Under the pieces are notes generated by a model that was given only the letters and a program-made list of their open reading frames with translations, did no database searches and had not been told where the DNA came from. A DNA stretch of 64,000 nucleotides, taken from assembly GCF_019216885.1 (NCBI RefSeq), contig NZ_JAAQRC020000001.1:5645501-5709500 (forward strand), written 5' to 3'. The stretch comes from Methylobacterium sp. SyP6R (GTDB lineage Bacteria; Pseudomonadota; Alphaproteobacteria; Rhizobiales; Beijerinckiaceae). Position 1 is the first letter of the stretch. Every line of letters starts with the position of its first letter. Positions 1 to 9,688 of this stretch are shown in pieces. The position numbers and the translations under genes are program-made.

Positions 1-777
1 GAGATCGTGGGCGTAGACGTCGACCTCGTTGGAGGGCGGCACCGCCACGATCGTCTTGAACTTCCGCGGCAGGTAGGTCTTGCCGTAGACCGGCTCGACC
101 TCGCCCGCATCCTCGCCCCCGACCACGCGCTCGCCGTCGAGCCAGATCTCGCGCCAGGCACTCGTCTTCGGCAGCAGGCTGTCGGAGATGTCCTTGGCCA
201 GCTTATAGGCCGCCTCGTGGGCGCCCTTCTGGGCCGGGTTCGTCGCCGCCATCACGTTGCGGTTGACGTCGCCGCAGGCCGCGATCGTGTCGAGCAGCGC
301 CGAATCGATCGCCGCCATCGTGCGCTTCAAGTTCGACTTGATGACGCCGTGATACTGGAAGGTCTGGCGCGTCGTCGCCCGGAGCGTCCCGTTGGCATAG
401 GTGCGGGCGATCTCGTCGAGGATCAGCCACTGCTTCGGCGTCACGACGCCGCCGGCGATGCGCAGGCGGATCATGAAGGAATAGGCCTTGTCGAGCTTCT
501 TCCTGGTCCGCTCGGCGCGAAGGTCGCGGTCGTCCTGCAGGTACATCCCGTGGAACTTCACGAGCTGCCCGTCATCGTCCGAGATCGCACCCGTCGCGTT
601 CTTCAGCAGCCCCTCGGCGAGGGTGCCGCGCAGGTATCCGCTGGCGATCTTGATGTGCTCGTTGGCCGACAGCTTGGCGGCGCGCGCCGCTTCCGCCTCG
701 GTGATCGGACGCTCGGTCGGCGGCGTCTCGTAGACGCGCTCGGCGGGGGAGAGGTCGGCGGTCTTGTGGTCGGCCAT
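1..777 (-). CDS. cysI: Sulfite reductase hemoprotein beta subunit (5' part)
   Basis: This is the siroheme/4Fe-4S subunit of assimilatory sulfite reductase, which takes sulfite to sulfide. Only the first 259 codons are present; the gene leaves the window at the left edge, so the cysteine cluster cannot be seen. The visible half carries CysI signatures: KAYSFMIR about a third of the way in and, near the edge, [12 protein letters not shown] and [11 protein letters not shown]. The ATG at 775-777 follows an unremarkable leader and opens a polar N-terminus. It lies downstream of cysJ on the same strand, separated by about 380 bp that contain a MITE-like repeat. The assignment is firm from motifs; cotranscription with cysJ is an inference. 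Confidence 0.95.
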   Translation of the reverse strand, partial: MADHKTADLSPAERVYETPPTERPITEAEAARAAKLSANEHIKIASGYLRGTLAEGLLKNATGAISDDDGQLVKFHGMYLQDDRDLRAERTRKKLDKAYSFMIRLRIAGGVVTPKQWLILDEIARTYANGTLRATTRQTFQYHGVIKSNLKRTMAAIDSALLDTIAACGDVNRNVMAATNPAQKGAHEAAYKLAKDISDSLLPKTSAWREIWLDGERVVGGEDAGEVEPVYGKTYLPRKFKTIVAVPPSNEVDVYAHDL

Positions 778-935
778 GGGGTGTGTCCGTTCGGTCGCCG
801 GGTATGGCGCATCATCTACCAGCGTCCCAGGCGCCTGACAGCACCGAACGAGACGCAGGAACCCCTCTCGGACGTGAGTAGGGGCGGGGTTGAGGGTGTG
901 ACGCCTCGAAACTGGTTGCCGGACTTGGCTCCCTT

Positions 936-1136
936 CTCCTCTCCCCGCGGGCGGGGAGAGGGCCGCGCCCTCGTTCAGAGGGCGCGGCAAGCAGCGAACC
1001 GCAGGTTCGCCGCGAGGGTGAGGGAGTGTTTCCGGAAGAGCCGCATCCGGCACCTCCCCCTCACCTTCGGCTGCCGCCTCGCTGTCGACCCGACAAGGGG
1101 TCGACAGCCCTCTCCCCGCCCGCGGGGAGAGGGGAG
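936..1136. repeat. MITE-like element with about 27-bp terminal inverted repeats
   Basis: The two ends, 936-962 and 1108-1136, are inverted copies of a sequence built on CTCTCCCCGCGGGCGGGGAG, differing by a 2-nt length change. Each end is itself palindromic. Inside, near the right end, lies a perfect hairpin GCTGTCGACCC / GGGTCGACAGC. The element has no coding capacity. It fills most of the cysJ-cysI intergenic gap, so the transcript reading from cysJ into cysI would contain a large fold here. The repeat ends are of a kind common between genes in GC-rich alphaproteobacteria; the mobile origin is inferred. Confidence 0.65.
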
Positions 1137-1159
1137 ATGCGCACCCGGCGATCCGGATC

Positions 1160-2932
1160 CTAGTACACGTCCTGCTGGTAGCGGTGGCTGCGCTCCAGGC
1201 CGGCCACCGCCGCTTCCGCGGCCGCGGCATCCAGGCCCTTCACGTCGGCGAAGGCACGCACCAAAGCCGCCCGCACGTCCTTGGCCATCGCCTTGGCATC
1301 GCCGCAGACATAGAAGTGGGCGCCGCCGTCGAGCCAGGACACCAGCTCGCGCCGCTGCTCCCAGATCCGGTCCTGGACGTAGATTTTTTCTGGCTGGTCG
1401 CGGGAGAAGGCGACGTCGATGCGGGCGAGCGACCCGTCCTCCAGGGCTTCCTGCCATTCGAGCTGGTACAGGAAGTCGTGGGTGAAGTGGCGGTCGCCGA
1501 AGAACAGCCAGTTGCGGCCCGGCGCTTCGGTGGCGCGGCGCTCCTGCACGAAGGCGCGGAACGGGGCCACCCCGGTGCCGGGACCGACCATGACGATGTC
1601 GGTGGCCGGGTTCGCGGGCAGTCGGAAATGCTTGTTCGGCTTCACCCGCACCCGGAGCTTGGCGCCGGTGCGGATCCGGTCCGCGACGTGGACCGAGGCG
1701 ACGCCTTTGCGCGCCCGGTCGTGGGTGGTGTAGCGCACCGCCGCGATGGTCAGGTGGGCCTCGTCGCCGACCTCGGCCCGCGAGGAGGCGATCGAGTAGG
1801 CCCGCGGCGGCAGCGGCCGGGTGATGTCGGTGAGATGTTGCGCCGACAGCTTGGCCGGATAGGTCTCGATCAGGTCGATGAGGTGCCGGCCCTCGATCCA
1901 GGCCCGAACCTCGTTCGACTCGATCAGGCGGCGGGCCTCCTCGTGGCCGGTGGCCTTGACGAAGCGCTCGACCGTGGCGGCCGACAGGGTGGTGATGTCG
2001 CGATCAGCGAGCAGGGCCTGGCGCAGCACCGAATCGCCCTCGAGCCCGGCGGCCTTCAGGATCTGGTCGACCAGCGCCGGATCGTTCTCCGGATAGAGTT
2101 CCAGGGAATCGCCGGGCTGGTAGGCCGGGGCGGCCTCCTCGAAGGCGAGCGCGAGGTGGATCGTCTCCTTGTCGGAGCGCGACGAGTTGAGGTTGACGTG
2201 CTCGATCACCTCGACGGTGACCGGCTCGCGGCTGACCTCGGCCTCCTCGTCGGCGCCGGTGCCGCGGGCGAAGTCGACCGCCACGACGTTGCCGGCGGGC
2301 TCAGGAGGCGCGAGCGCCTTGAGGGCGTCCTTGATCCAGGCGGCGGCCGGCTTGTCGAAGTCAAGGTCGCAATCGACCCGCGGCAGCACGCGCTTGGCGC
2401 CCAGCGCCTCGAAGCGATCGTCGAGGCGCTTCCCGATGGCGCAGAATTCGGCATAGGACGTGTCGCCCAGCGCCAGCACGCCGAACTCGACCCCGTCGAG
2501 GCGCGGCGCGCCCTCGCCCATGATCTCGCCATAGGCGCGCACGGCCCGGGCCGGGGGCTCGCCTTCGCCCCAGGTGGCGGCGATGACGACGAGGCGCTTC
2601 TCCTTGCCCAAGGAGGCCACGTCGAGGTCGGCGAAGTCGACGACCTTCGGCTTGAAGCCGTTCTTGCGGGCGAGCTTGGACACGTCGCCGGCCAGCTTCT
2701 CCGAGTTGCCGGATTCGCTGGCGAACACGATCGTCAGCGGTTCGGCGGCCCGCGGCGGCGCGGCCGGAGCGGGCGCCTCGGCGGCGGCACCGCCGGCGGC
2801 GTCGAGGCCGGCGAGGAAGCCGGCCAGCCACGCGCGCTGCAGCGCGGTGGTGGAGCCGAGGGCGGCATCGAGATGGGCCCGCTCGGCGTCGCCGAAGGGA
2901 GCCGTGCGGGGGAGAAGCGCGGAGCGAGACAT
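1160..2932 (-). CDS. cysJ: Sulfite reductase flavoprotein alpha subunit (CysJ-type diflavin reductase)
   Basis: This 590-residue protein moves electrons from NADPH through FAD and FMN to the CysI hemoprotein. The order is N-terminal extension, flavodoxin domain ([13 protein letters not shown] near residue 68, then [10 protein letters not shown] and LALGDTSY), a connecting/FAD domain (RAYSIASS), and an NADPH domain ([25 protein letters not shown]), ending in the CysJ-typical tail RYQQDVY. I chose the ATG at 2932; a TTG at 2968 would add 12 residues of poor quality and overlap a TTGACT that could be a -35 element. It is followed by cysI on the same strand and preceded by the Lrp-type gene. Length and tail fit CysJ, although cytochrome P450 reductase-like paralogues share this fold. 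Confidence 0.93.
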   Translation of the reverse strand: MSRSALLPRTAPFGDAERAHLDAALGSTTALQRAWLAGFLAGLDAAGGAAAEAPAPAAPPRAAEPLTIVFASESGNSEKLAGDVSKLARKNGFKPKVVDFADLDVASLGKEKRLVVIAATWGEGEPPARAVRAYGEIMGEGAPRLDGVEFGVLALGDTSYAEFCAIGKRLDDRFEALGAKRVLPRVDCDLDFDKPAAAWIKDALKALAPPEPAGNVVAVDFARGTGADEEAEVSREPVTVEVIEHVNLNSSRSDKETIHLALAFEEAAPAYQPGDSLELYPENDPALVDQILKAAGLEGDSVLRQALLADRDITTLSAATVERFVKATGHEEARRLIESNEVRAWIEGRHLIDLIETYPAKLSAQHLTDITRPLPPRAYSIASSRAEVGDEAHLTIAAVRYTTHDRARKGVASVHVADRIRTGAKLRVRVKPNKHFRLPANPATDIVMVGPGTGVAPFRAFVQERRATEAPGRNWLFFGDRHFTHDFLYQLEWQEALEDGSLARIDVAFSRDQPEKIYVQDRIWEQRRELVSWLDGGAHFYVCGDAKAMAKDVRAALVRAFADVKGLDAAAAEAAVAGLERSHRYQQDVY

Positions 2933-3040
2933 GCCCGCACAGATGTGCCCGCACCGCGCCAGAGTCAACCGAAATGTTCTTTTTGAAGAACGCGCCCGCG
3001 GGAGATCATCGTTATCGTCCGTACGGCAGAAAAGAGAAGA

Positions 3041-3532
3041 TTATTTCCCACCCGCCGCGACCGGCTGGACGAAGGGAGCCGTCGGCAGGGGCAGGGCGGT
3101 GGTGCTCTTCACCTTTTCCATGGCGAAGCGCGACGTGACGTTCTTCAGCGGCAGCACCGCGATCAGGCGCTTGTAGAAGGCGTCGTAGGCCTGCATGTCG
3201 GCCACCACGACGCGGAGCATGTAATCCACGTCGCCGGCCATGCGGTAGAATTCCAGCACCTCGGGCATGCCCGAGACGGTGGCGGCGAATCGCTCCAGCC
3301 ACTCGCGGGAATGGTCGCTGGTCTCGATCGAGACGAAGACCGTCAATCCCAGGCCCAATTTGACCGGGTCCAGCACCGCCACCCGGCGGTCGATCACCCC
3401 GTCGGCTTCGAGGCGCTGGATGCGCTTCCAGCAGGGCGTCTGCGACAGGCCGACGCGCTCCCCGATCTGGGCGATCGACAGGGTGGCGTCGTTCTGGAGC
3501 AGGGCGAGGATCTTCAGGTCGATGGCATCCAC
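3041..3532 (-). CDS. Lrp/AsnC family regulator, DecR/YbaO-like
   Basis: This 163-residue one-component regulator has an N-terminal winged helix (MDAIDLKILALLQ, then LSQTPCWKRIQRLE) and a C-terminal RAM/ligand-binding domain (MPEVLEFYRMAGDVDYMLRV). From memory these blocks match enterobacterial DecR (YbaO), a cysteine-responsive Lrp paralogue that controls cysteine desulfidation, better than Lrp itself. It lies between the cysJI genes (same strand, downstream) and the divergent cysH operon, so a role in sensing cysteine or a related thiol and tuning sulfate assimilation is likely. The family assignment is strong; the ligand and the target are inferred. Confidence 0.85.
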   Translation of the reverse strand: MDAIDLKILALLQNDATLSIAQIGERVGLSQTPCWKRIQRLEADGVIDRRVAVLDPVKLGLGLTVFVSIETSDHSREWLERFAATVSGMPEVLEFYRMAGDVDYMLRVVVADMQAYDAFYKRLIAVLPLKNVTSRFAMEKVKSTTALPLPTAPFVQPVAAGGK

Positions 3533-3682
3533 TGCGCGGCTCCGATTTTGGAGAAGATTCTTTCAAGGATGACCCTCGGGAAGGGAATGGATTTTCTTCC
3601 CGAAGGTTGGCTGGATCCTCAATAGCCCGAGATGCGGGCGCGGGGAGACCAAAAAACTCCGGGATCGCAGCCCAGCCATGCC

Positions 3683-3711
3683 TTGACAGTGTTCGGTATA
3701 GCGAACAGTTA
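3683..3711 (+). promoter_or_regulatory. Candidate cysH operon promoter with palindromic operator
   Basis: TTGACA at 3683-3688 is a perfect -35 hexamer. A 17-bp spacer places the weak -10 candidate CAGTTA at 3706-3711. Filling the spacer is the inverted repeat GTTCG-N6-CGAAC (3691-3706), a classic position for a repressor operator. It lies about 36 bp ahead of the cysH ATG and about 150 bp ahead of the divergent Lrp-type gene. The palindrome is seen directly; which regulator binds it is unknown, the adjacent Lrp-type protein being one candidate. Confidence 0.5.
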
Positions 3712-3746
3712 CCCCCTCGCACAAGCAGCCAATCCCCGGGCTCTCC

Positions 3747-4595
3747 ATGACCCTTCCCCTCGACCGCGCGGCGCTGGACGCCCTGGCGGAAGACCTGGCC
3801 TCGCGCCTGCGTCCCCTCGCCCTGCCGGAGCGCCTCGCGCTGATCGACGCGACGGTGGACGGCCGCCTCGTCTTCACCACGAGCTTCGGCCTGGAGGACC
3901 AGGCCCTCACCCACGCCCTCCGGATGGCGAAGTCGCGCGCCGAGATCGTGACGCTCGATACCGGCCGGCTCTTTCCCGAGACCTACGACACCTGGGCCGA
4001 GACCGAGGCGGCTTACGGTTTCCGCATCCGCGCCTACGCGCCGGAGCGCGAGGCGGAGGAGCGGTTCGTCGAGGAGTCGGGCATCAACGGCTTCCGCCAT
4101 TCGGTGGCGGCGCGCCAGGCCTGCTGCGGCTTCCGCAAGGTGGAGCCGCTCGGCCGGGCGCTGACCGGCGCCGCGGGCTGGCTCACCGGTTTGCGCGCCG
4201 GCCAGTCGGCCAACCGCGCCGAGACGCCGCTGGCGGAAGCCGACCATGCTCGCGGCCTGATCAAGCTCAACCCGATCGCCGACTGGACCCGCGAGGTCTT
4301 GGCCGAGCTGATCCACGAGAACTACGTGCCCTACAACGTGCTGCACGACCGCGGCTTCCCGTCGATCGGCTGCGCGCCCTGTACCCGCGCGGTGAAGGTC
4401 GGCGAGCCCGAGCGGGCCGGCCGCTGGTGGTGGGAGCAGGCGGGCAAGCAGGAATGCGGCTTGCACGTCTCGGGCGCCCCCGGCAGCGAGATCCGGCAAG
4501 GACAGGAGCCCGCCGCCTTCGAGCCGGCACAGTCCGCCACTAGACAATCGTCCGAATCGTCCTCGACCAAGACCAACCCGGAGCTGGCCGCATGA
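3747..4595 (+). CDS. cysH: Adenylylsulfate (APS) reductase, thioredoxin-dependent
   Basis: This 282-residue enzyme reduces activated sulfate to sulfite. The PP-loop region is near the N-terminus ([11 protein letters not shown]). The two cysteine pairs that bind a 4Fe-4S cluster are present (CC at 126-127 and C209/C212 in CAPC), as is the catalytic cysteine at 237 in the C-terminal ECGLH motif. The Fe-S cysteines mark it as the APS-using type rather than a PAPS reductase, and no APS kinase (CysC) domain is found anywhere in the operon, which agrees. It is the first gene of the cys operon; its stop overlaps the cysD start (ATGA at 4592-4595). Confidence 0.95.
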   Translation: MTLPLDRAALDALAEDLASRLRPLALPERLALIDATVDGRLVFTTSFGLEDQALTHALRMAKSRAEIVTLDTGRLFPETYDTWAETEAAYGFRIRAYAPEREAEERFVEESGINGFRHSVAARQACCGFRKVEPLGRALTGAAGWLTGLRAGQSANRAETPLAEADHARGLIKLNPIADWTREVLAELIHENYVPYNVLHDRGFPSIGCAPCTRAVKVGEPERAGRWWWEQAGKQECGLHVSGAPGSEIRQGQEPAAFEPAQSATRQSSESSSTKTNPELAA

Positions 4596-5527
4596 GCGCC
4601 GCCCTCAAAGTCCGTACCGACGGCCTCGACCGCCTGACCCACCTCCAGCGCCTGGAGGCCGAGAGCATCCACATCATGCGGGAGACGGTCGCCGAGACCG
4701 AGAACCCGGTGATGCTGTACTCGATCGGCAAGGATTCCTCGGTTTTGCTGCATCTGGCGCTCAAGGCGTTCGCGCCGGGCCGGTTGCCGTTCCCGCTGCT
4801 GCACGTCGACACGACCTGGAAGTTCCGCGAGATGATCGCCTTCCGCGATCGGCGCGCCGAGGAACTCGGCCTCGACCTCCTGGTCCACACCAACCCGGAC
4901 GGGCTCGCCCGCGGCATCGGGCCGGTGAGCCACGGCTCCGAGGTCCATACCGACGTGATGAAGACCCAGGCCCTGCGCCAGGCCCTCGACAAGCACAAGT
5001 TCGACGCGGCCTTCGGCGGCGCCCGGCGCGACGAGGAGGCCTCGCGGGCCAAGGAGCGCATCGTGAGCTTGCGCACCGCGCAGCACCGCTGGGATCCGAA
5101 GCGCCAGCGCGCCGAGCCCTGGCACCTCTACAACATGAAGAAGCAGCGCGGCGAGTCGTTGCGCGTCTTCCCGCTGTCGAACTGGACCGAGCTCGATATC
5201 TGGCTCTACATCGAGCAGGAGAACATCCCGATCGTGCCGCTCTATTACGCGGCCGAGCGCCCGGTGGTGAGCCGCGACGGGCAACTGATTATGGTGGACG
5301 ACGAGCGGCTGCCGCTGAACCCCGGCGAGACCCCGGAGATGCGTCTCGTGCGGTTCCGGACGCTCGGCTGCTACCCGCTGACCGGGGCGGTGGAGAGCGA
5401 CGCCGCGACCCTGCCGGAGATCATCGGCGAGACGCTGGCCGCCCGCACCTCCGAGCGGCAGGGCCGGGTGATCGACAAGGACGGCGCCGGCGCCATGGAG
5501 CGCAAGAAGCAGGAAGGCTACTTCTGA
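4592..5527 (+). CDS. cysD: Sulfate adenylyltransferase small subunit
   Basis: This 311-residue ATP sulfurylase catalytic subunit makes APS from sulfate and ATP, with GTP hydrolysis by CysN driving the reaction. The PP-loop SIGKDSS is at residues 44-50, followed by the family blocks [19 protein letters not shown] and the C-terminal [16 protein letters not shown]. Full length for the family. The start overlaps the cysH stop by 4 nt, and the stop overlaps the next start by 1 nt, so translation is probably coupled along cysH-cysD-cysN. Confidence 0.97.
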   Translation: MSAALKVRTDGLDRLTHLQRLEAESIHIMRETVAETENPVMLYSIGKDSSVLLHLALKAFAPGRLPFPLLHVDTTWKFREMIAFRDRRAEELGLDLLVHTNPDGLARGIGPVSHGSEVHTDVMKTQALRQALDKHKFDAAFGGARRDEEASRAKERIVSLRTAQHRWDPKRQRAEPWHLYNMKKQRGESLRVFPLSNWTELDIWLYIEQENIPIVPLYYAAERPVVSRDGQLIMVDDERLPLNPGETPEMRLVRFRTLGCYPLTGAVESDAATLPEIIGETLAARTSERQGRVIDKDGAGAMERKKQEGYF

Positions 5528-7944
5528 TGACCGTGCACCAATCCACCCGCGCCTTCGGCTACGAGGCGTTCCTCGCCGCCCACCAGCGCAAGGAAGTGCT
5601 GCGGTTCATCACCTGCGGTTCGGTCGACGACGGCAAGTCGACCCTGATCGGGCGCCTGCTGCACGACACCAAGCAGATCTTCGACGACCAGGTGAGCGCG
5701 CTGGAGCGCGATTCGCGCCGCCACGGCACGCGGGGTGGGGAGCTCGACCTCGCCCTCCTCGTCGACGGCCTCCAGGCCGAGCGCGAGCAGGGCATCACCA
5801 TCGACGTCGCCTACCGGTTCTTCTCGACCGAGCGGCGCTCCTTCATCGTCGCCGACACCCCCGGCCACGTCCAATACACCCGCAACATGGCGACCGGCGC
5901 CTCGACCGCCGAGGTTGCGGTGCTGCTGGTGGATGCCAGGAAGGGCTTGAGCCCGCAGACACGGCGCCACGCGCTGCTGGTCTCGATGCTGGGCATCCGC
6001 CGCGTCGTGCTGGCGGTCAACAAGATGGACCTGATCGGCTGGTCGGAAAGCCGGTTCGAGGCGATCCTGGCCGAGTTCCAGGCCTTCGCGAAGGACCTGC
6101 GCTTCACCGACGTCACCGGCATCCCGCTCTCGGCGGCGAACGGCGACAACGTCGTGCTGCCGGGCACCGCCGCGCCCTGGTACACCGGCGCGCCGCTGCT
6201 GCAATACCTCGAGGAGGTGCCGGCCCATGTCGAGGAGGAGGTCGCCCCGTTCCGCATGGCCGTGCAGTGGGTCAACCGGCCGAATTCCGACTTCCGCGGC
6301 TTCTCGGGGCTGATCGCGTCGGGCGCGGTCGCGGTCGGCGACAAGGTGGTGGTGGCGCCCGCCGGCACGCCGTCGACGATCGCCCGGATCTACACCTATG
6401 ACGGCGACCTGGAGCGGGCCATCGCCGGCCAGTCGGTGACCCTGGTGCTGGCCGACGAGGTCGATGCCTCGCGCGGCAGCGTCATCACCGCGGCGGCGCA
6501 ACCGCCGATCGTCAGCGACAAGCTGGAAGTCCGGCTGTTCTGGGCCAACGAGGCCGAACTGACGCCGGGCGCGACCTATCTCGCCAAGATCGGCACGGTG
6601 ACGGCGAATGCCGTGGTCGAGGCCGTGCGTGCGCGCATCGACACCGAGACCGGGCAGGGCGTGCCGGCCGGCTCCTTGAGCGCCAACGATATCGGCGACG
6701 TGACGCTCAGCCTCGACCGCAAGGTCGCGGTCGACGCCTATCGCCAGAACCGCGACACCGGCAGCCTGATCCTGATCGACCGGGCGACCACCGACACCGC
6801 GGCTTTGGGCCTCGTCCAGGCATCCCAGGCGGCTCCGCGGGGCGGGACCAAGGCCGAGGCTCCGAGGGCCGAGGCGAAGACCGAGGCCGCTCCGGCCGGT
6901 GGCCTGCTCGGCTCCCTGAAGCGGCTGTTCCGCGGCTCGTCCCTGGCGCTCGCCGCCGGCGCCTCGCTTCTGGCGCTCGCCGGGGCCCCCGCCCCGGCGC
7001 GGGCGCAGACGCTGCTCAACGTCTCCTACGACCCGACCCGGGAGCTGTACCGGGCGATCGACGCGGCCTTCGCCAAGGAGTGGAAGGCCAAGACCGGCGA
7101 GACCGTGACGGTGCGCGCCTCCCACGGCGGCTCCGGCGCCCAGGCCCGCTCCGTCATCGACGGGCTGCCGGCCGACGTGGTGACGCTGGCGCTCGCCAGC
7201 GACATCGACGCCATCGCCGCCCGCTCGAAGAAGCTGCCGGCCGACTGGCAGAAGCGGCTGCCGTTCAACTCGACGCCCTACACCTCGACCATCGTGTTCC
7301 TCGTCCGCAAGGGCAACCCGAAGGCGATCAAGGACTGGGACGACCTGGTGAAGCCGGGAATCCAGGTCATCACCCCCAATCCGAAGACCTCGGGCGGCGC
7401 GCGCTGGAACTATCTGGCGGCCTATGCCTATGCACTGGCCAAGAACAACAACGACGACGCCAAGGCGAAGGACTTCGTCACCGCCCTGTTCAAGAACGTG
7501 CCGGTGCTCGACACCGGTGCACGCGGCGCCACCACCACCTTCGTGCAGCGTGGCCTCGGCGACGTGCTGATCGCCTGGGAAAACGAGGCGTTCCTCGCCG
7601 ACGAGGAATTCGGCAAGGGCAAGTTCGACATCGTCGTGCCCTCGCTGTCGATCCTGGCCGAGCCGCCGGTGGCCCTGGTCGACGTGAACGTCGACCAGAA
7701 GGGCACCCGCCGCCAAGCGGAAGCCTATTTGCAGTTCCTCTACACGCCGGAAGCGCAAGCCATCATCGCCAAGAACTTCTACCGACCGCGCGACGAGTCG
7801 GCGGCCGCGAAGGAGGACCTGGCCCGCTTCCCAAAGCTGAAGCTCGTCACCATCGACGACACTTTCGGCGGCTGGGCCAAGGCCCAGAAGACCCATTTCG
7901 ACGATGGCGGCGTGTTCGACGCCATCCTGAAGTCCCGGCAATGA
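5527..7944 (+). CDS. cysN: CysN-Sbp fusion: ATP sulfurylase GTPase joined to a sulfate-binding protein
   Basis: One uninterrupted 805-codon frame. Residues 1 to about 430 are CysN, the GTPase subunit of ATP sulfurylase (G1 GSVDDGKST 31-39, DTPGH 110-114, NKMD 165-168, then EF-Tu-like beta barrels). Residues about 431-458 are an Ala/Glu/Lys/Pro linker. Residues 464-493 look like a complete Sec signal peptide (LKRLFRG, an Ala/Leu core, APARA before Q494). Residues 494-805 are a full-length periplasmic sulfate-binding protein of the Sbp/CysP family ([25 protein letters not shown]). No ATG or GTG exists at the junction; the codon where an Sbp start would sit is CTG (6916), and TTG at 6805 is the nearest other candidate. 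A CysN with an inward-facing N-terminus and an exported binding protein is odd: it could be a membrane-anchored fusion, be cut by signal peptidase, or have internal initiation. A sequencing error at the junction is also possible. Confidence 0.9.
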   Translation: MTVHQSTRAFGYEAFLAAHQRKEVLRFITCGSVDDGKSTLIGRLLHDTKQIFDDQVSALERDSRRHGTRGGELDLALLVDGLQAEREQGITIDVAYRFFSTERRSFIVADTPGHVQYTRNMATGASTAEVAVLLVDARKGLSPQTRRHALLVSMLGIRRVVLAVNKMDLIGWSESRFEAILAEFQAFAKDLRFTDVTGIPLSAANGDNVVLPGTAAPWYTGAPLLQYLEEVPAHVEEEVAPFRMAVQWVNRPNSDFRGFSGLIASGAVAVGDKVVVAPAGTPSTIARIYTYDGDLERAIAGQSVTLVLADEVDASRGSVITAAAQPPIVSDKLEVRLFWANEAELTPGATYLAKIGTVTANAVVEAVRARIDTETGQGVPAGSLSANDIGDVTLSLDRKVAVDAYRQNRDTGSLILIDRATTDTAALGLVQASQAAPRGGTKAEAPRAEAKTEAAPAGGLLGSLKRLFRGSSLALAAGASLLALAGAPAPARAQTLLNVSYDPTRELYRAIDAAFAKEWKAKTGETVTVRASHGGSGAQARSVIDGLPADVVTLALASDIDAIAARSKKLPADWQKRLPFNSTPYTSTIVFLVRKGNPKAIKDWDDLVKPGIQVITPNPKTSGGARWNYLAAYAYALAKNNNDDAKAKDFVTALFKNVPVLDTGARGATTTFVQRGLGDVLIAWENEAFLADEEFGKGKFDIVVPSLSILAEPPVALVDVNVDQKGTRRQAEAYLQFLYTPEAQAIIAKNFYRPRDESAAAKEDLARFPKLKLVTIDDTFGGWAKAQKTHFDDGGVFDAILKSRQ

Positions 7945-8810
7945 GCAACGCCGCGGCCCTGCCCGCGGGGCGGGGAGCGGCCCGCTTCCGGCGACCGAGC
8001 GCGCTGCCGGGTTTTCGCCTGACCTTCGGGATCACGCTCACCTATCTGACCCTGCTCGTCCTCCTGCCGCTGGCGGTGCTGCTCCTGCGCGCCGCCAGCG
8101 TCGGCCCCGCCGGCCTCTGGGCGCTGATCACCGATTCCCGCAACCTCGCGGCGCTCAAGACCTCGTTCGGCCTGTCGCTCGCGGCCGCCGCGATCGACGC
8201 GGTGTTCGGGCTCCTGATCGCCTGGGTGCTGACCCGCTACCGGTTCCCCGGAAGGCGGATCATCGACGCGCTGGTCGATCTGCCCTTCGCGCTGCCGACG
8301 GCCGTGGCGGGCATCGCGCTCGCCAGCCTCTACGCGCCGAACGGCTGGCTCGGCGAGCCGTTGATGGCTCTTGGCATCAAGGTCGCCTACACGCCGCTCG
8401 GCATCCTGGTGGCGCTCGTCTTCGTCGGCCTGCCGTTCTGCGTCCGCACGGTTCAGCCGCTGGTCGCCGAGATCGACAGGTCGAGCGAGGAGGCGGCCGC
8501 CATCCTCGGCGCCTCGCGCTTCCGCGCCCTCGTCACGGTGATCCTGCCGCCCCTGATCCCGGCGATGCTCACGGGCTTCGCGCTCGCCTTCGCCCGGGCG
8601 GTCGGGGAATACGGCTCGGTCATCTTCGTCGCCGGCAACCTTCCTTACGTCTCGGAGATCGCGCCCCTGCTGATCGTGATCAAGCTCGAGGAGTTCAACT
8701 ATTCCGGCGCCACGGCCATCGCCGCCGTGATGCTGCTGATGTCGTTCACCGCGCTTCTCGCCATCAACCTCTTGCAGGATTTCAGCCGCCGTAGGTTCGG
8801 GCATGTCTGA
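7941..8810 (+). CDS. cysT: Sulfate ABC transporter permease CysT
   Basis: This 289-residue inner-membrane subunit, with about six helices, forms half of the sulfate/thiosulfate channel. It carries the binding-protein-dependent permease loop for CysA contact ([25 protein letters not shown]). The ATG at 7941 overlaps the fusion stop by 4 nt (ATGA); an upstream extension in this frame would only read the binding-protein gene out of frame. Its direct position behind the Sbp domain and ahead of cysW and cysA is the standard transporter order. Confidence 0.95.
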   Translation: MSNAAALPAGRGAARFRRPSALPGFRLTFGITLTYLTLLVLLPLAVLLLRAASVGPAGLWALITDSRNLAALKTSFGLSLAAAAIDAVFGLLIAWVLTRYRFPGRRIIDALVDLPFALPTAVAGIALASLYAPNGWLGEPLMALGIKVAYTPLGILVALVFVGLPFCVRTVQPLVAEIDRSSEEAAAILGASRFRALVTVILPPLIPAMLTGFALAFARAVGEYGSVIFVAGNLPYVSEIAPLLIVIKLEEFNYSGATAIAAVMLLMSFTALLAINLLQDFSRRRFGHV

Positions 8811-9687
8811 GACCGCCGTCCCCTCCATCCGCTCCGTCTCCCGCGGCCCGCACGCGGCATTGACCGAGCCGCGCCCGGTCCGCATCGCGCTGACGCTGAC
8901 GGCGATCGGCTTCCTGGCCCTGTTCCTGCTGCTACCGCTCGCGGTGGTGTTCGTCGAGGCGCTGAGCAAGGGTCTGGGGCCCTACCTCGCCAGCTTCGCC
9001 GAGCCCGATGCCTTGGCGGCGATCCGCCTGACGCTCCTCGTCGCGGCGATCGCGGTGCCGCTCAACGTGGTCTTCGGGCTGTGCGCCTCCTGGGCCATCG
9101 CCAAGTTCGACTTCCGCGGCCGTAACCTCCTCATCACCCTGATCGACTTGCCGTTCTCGGTCTCGCCGGTGGTCGCCGGCCTGATCTACGTGCTGATCTT
9201 CGGGGCGCAGGGGCTGTTCGGACCGTTCCTGCAGCGCCACGGGATCGAGATCATCTTCGCGGTGCCGGGCATCGTGCTCGCCACGGTGTTCGTCACCTTC
9301 CCGTTCGTCGCCCGCGAACTGATCCCCTTGATGCAGGACCAGGGCACCACCGACGAGGAAGCCGCGTTGACCCTAGGCGCCAGCCCATGGCGGGTGTTTT
9401 GCACCGTGACCCTGCCCAACGTGCGCTGGGCGCTGCTCTACGGCGTGCTCCTGTGCAACGCCCGGGCGATGGGCGAGTTCGGGGCAGTCTCGGTCGTGTC
9501 GGGCCGCATCCGGGGGCTCACCAACACCATGCCGCTCCACGTCGAGATCCTGTACAACGAGTACAATTACGTGGCGGCGTTCGGCATCGCCTCGCTGCTG
9601 GCGCTCCTCGCGCTCGTCACCCTGGCGGGTAAATCTTTCCTGGAATGGCGCCACGCCGATGCGCTGGCCGGACGCGGAGCCCACTGA
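8803..9687 (+). CDS. cysW: Sulfate ABC transporter permease CysW
   Basis: This 294-residue partner permease of CysT has multiple membrane helices and the coupling motif [28 protein letters not shown]. It ends with the CysW-typical segment [23 protein letters not shown]. The start lies 8 nt inside cysT, which implies translational coupling. With CysT it passes sulfate from the binding protein to the cytoplasm, powered by CysA. Confidence 0.95.
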   Translation: MSETAVPSIRSVSRGPHAALTEPRPVRIALTLTAIGFLALFLLLPLAVVFVEALSKGLGPYLASFAEPDALAAIRLTLLVAAIAVPLNVVFGLCASWAIAKFDFRGRNLLITLIDLPFSVSPVVAGLIYVLIFGAQGLFGPFLQRHGIEIIFAVPGIVLATVFVTFPFVARELIPLMQDQGTTDEEAALTLGASPWRVFCTVTLPNVRWALLYGVLLCNARAMGEFGAVSVVSGRIRGLTNTMPLHVEILYNEYNYVAAFGIASLLALLALVTLAGKSFLEWRHADALAGRGAH

Positions 9688-9688
9688 G

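Noticed and set aside
5518..7941. 807-codon minus-strand frame across the cysN-sbp gene
   Set aside because: A mirror frame of the fusion gene with no recognisable domains; typical of GC-rich DNA where third positions are G or C.
7080..8810. 576-codon plus-strand start for CysT
   Set aside because: The upstream half is the Sbp gene read in another frame; CysT starts at the ATG 7941 overlapping the previous stop.
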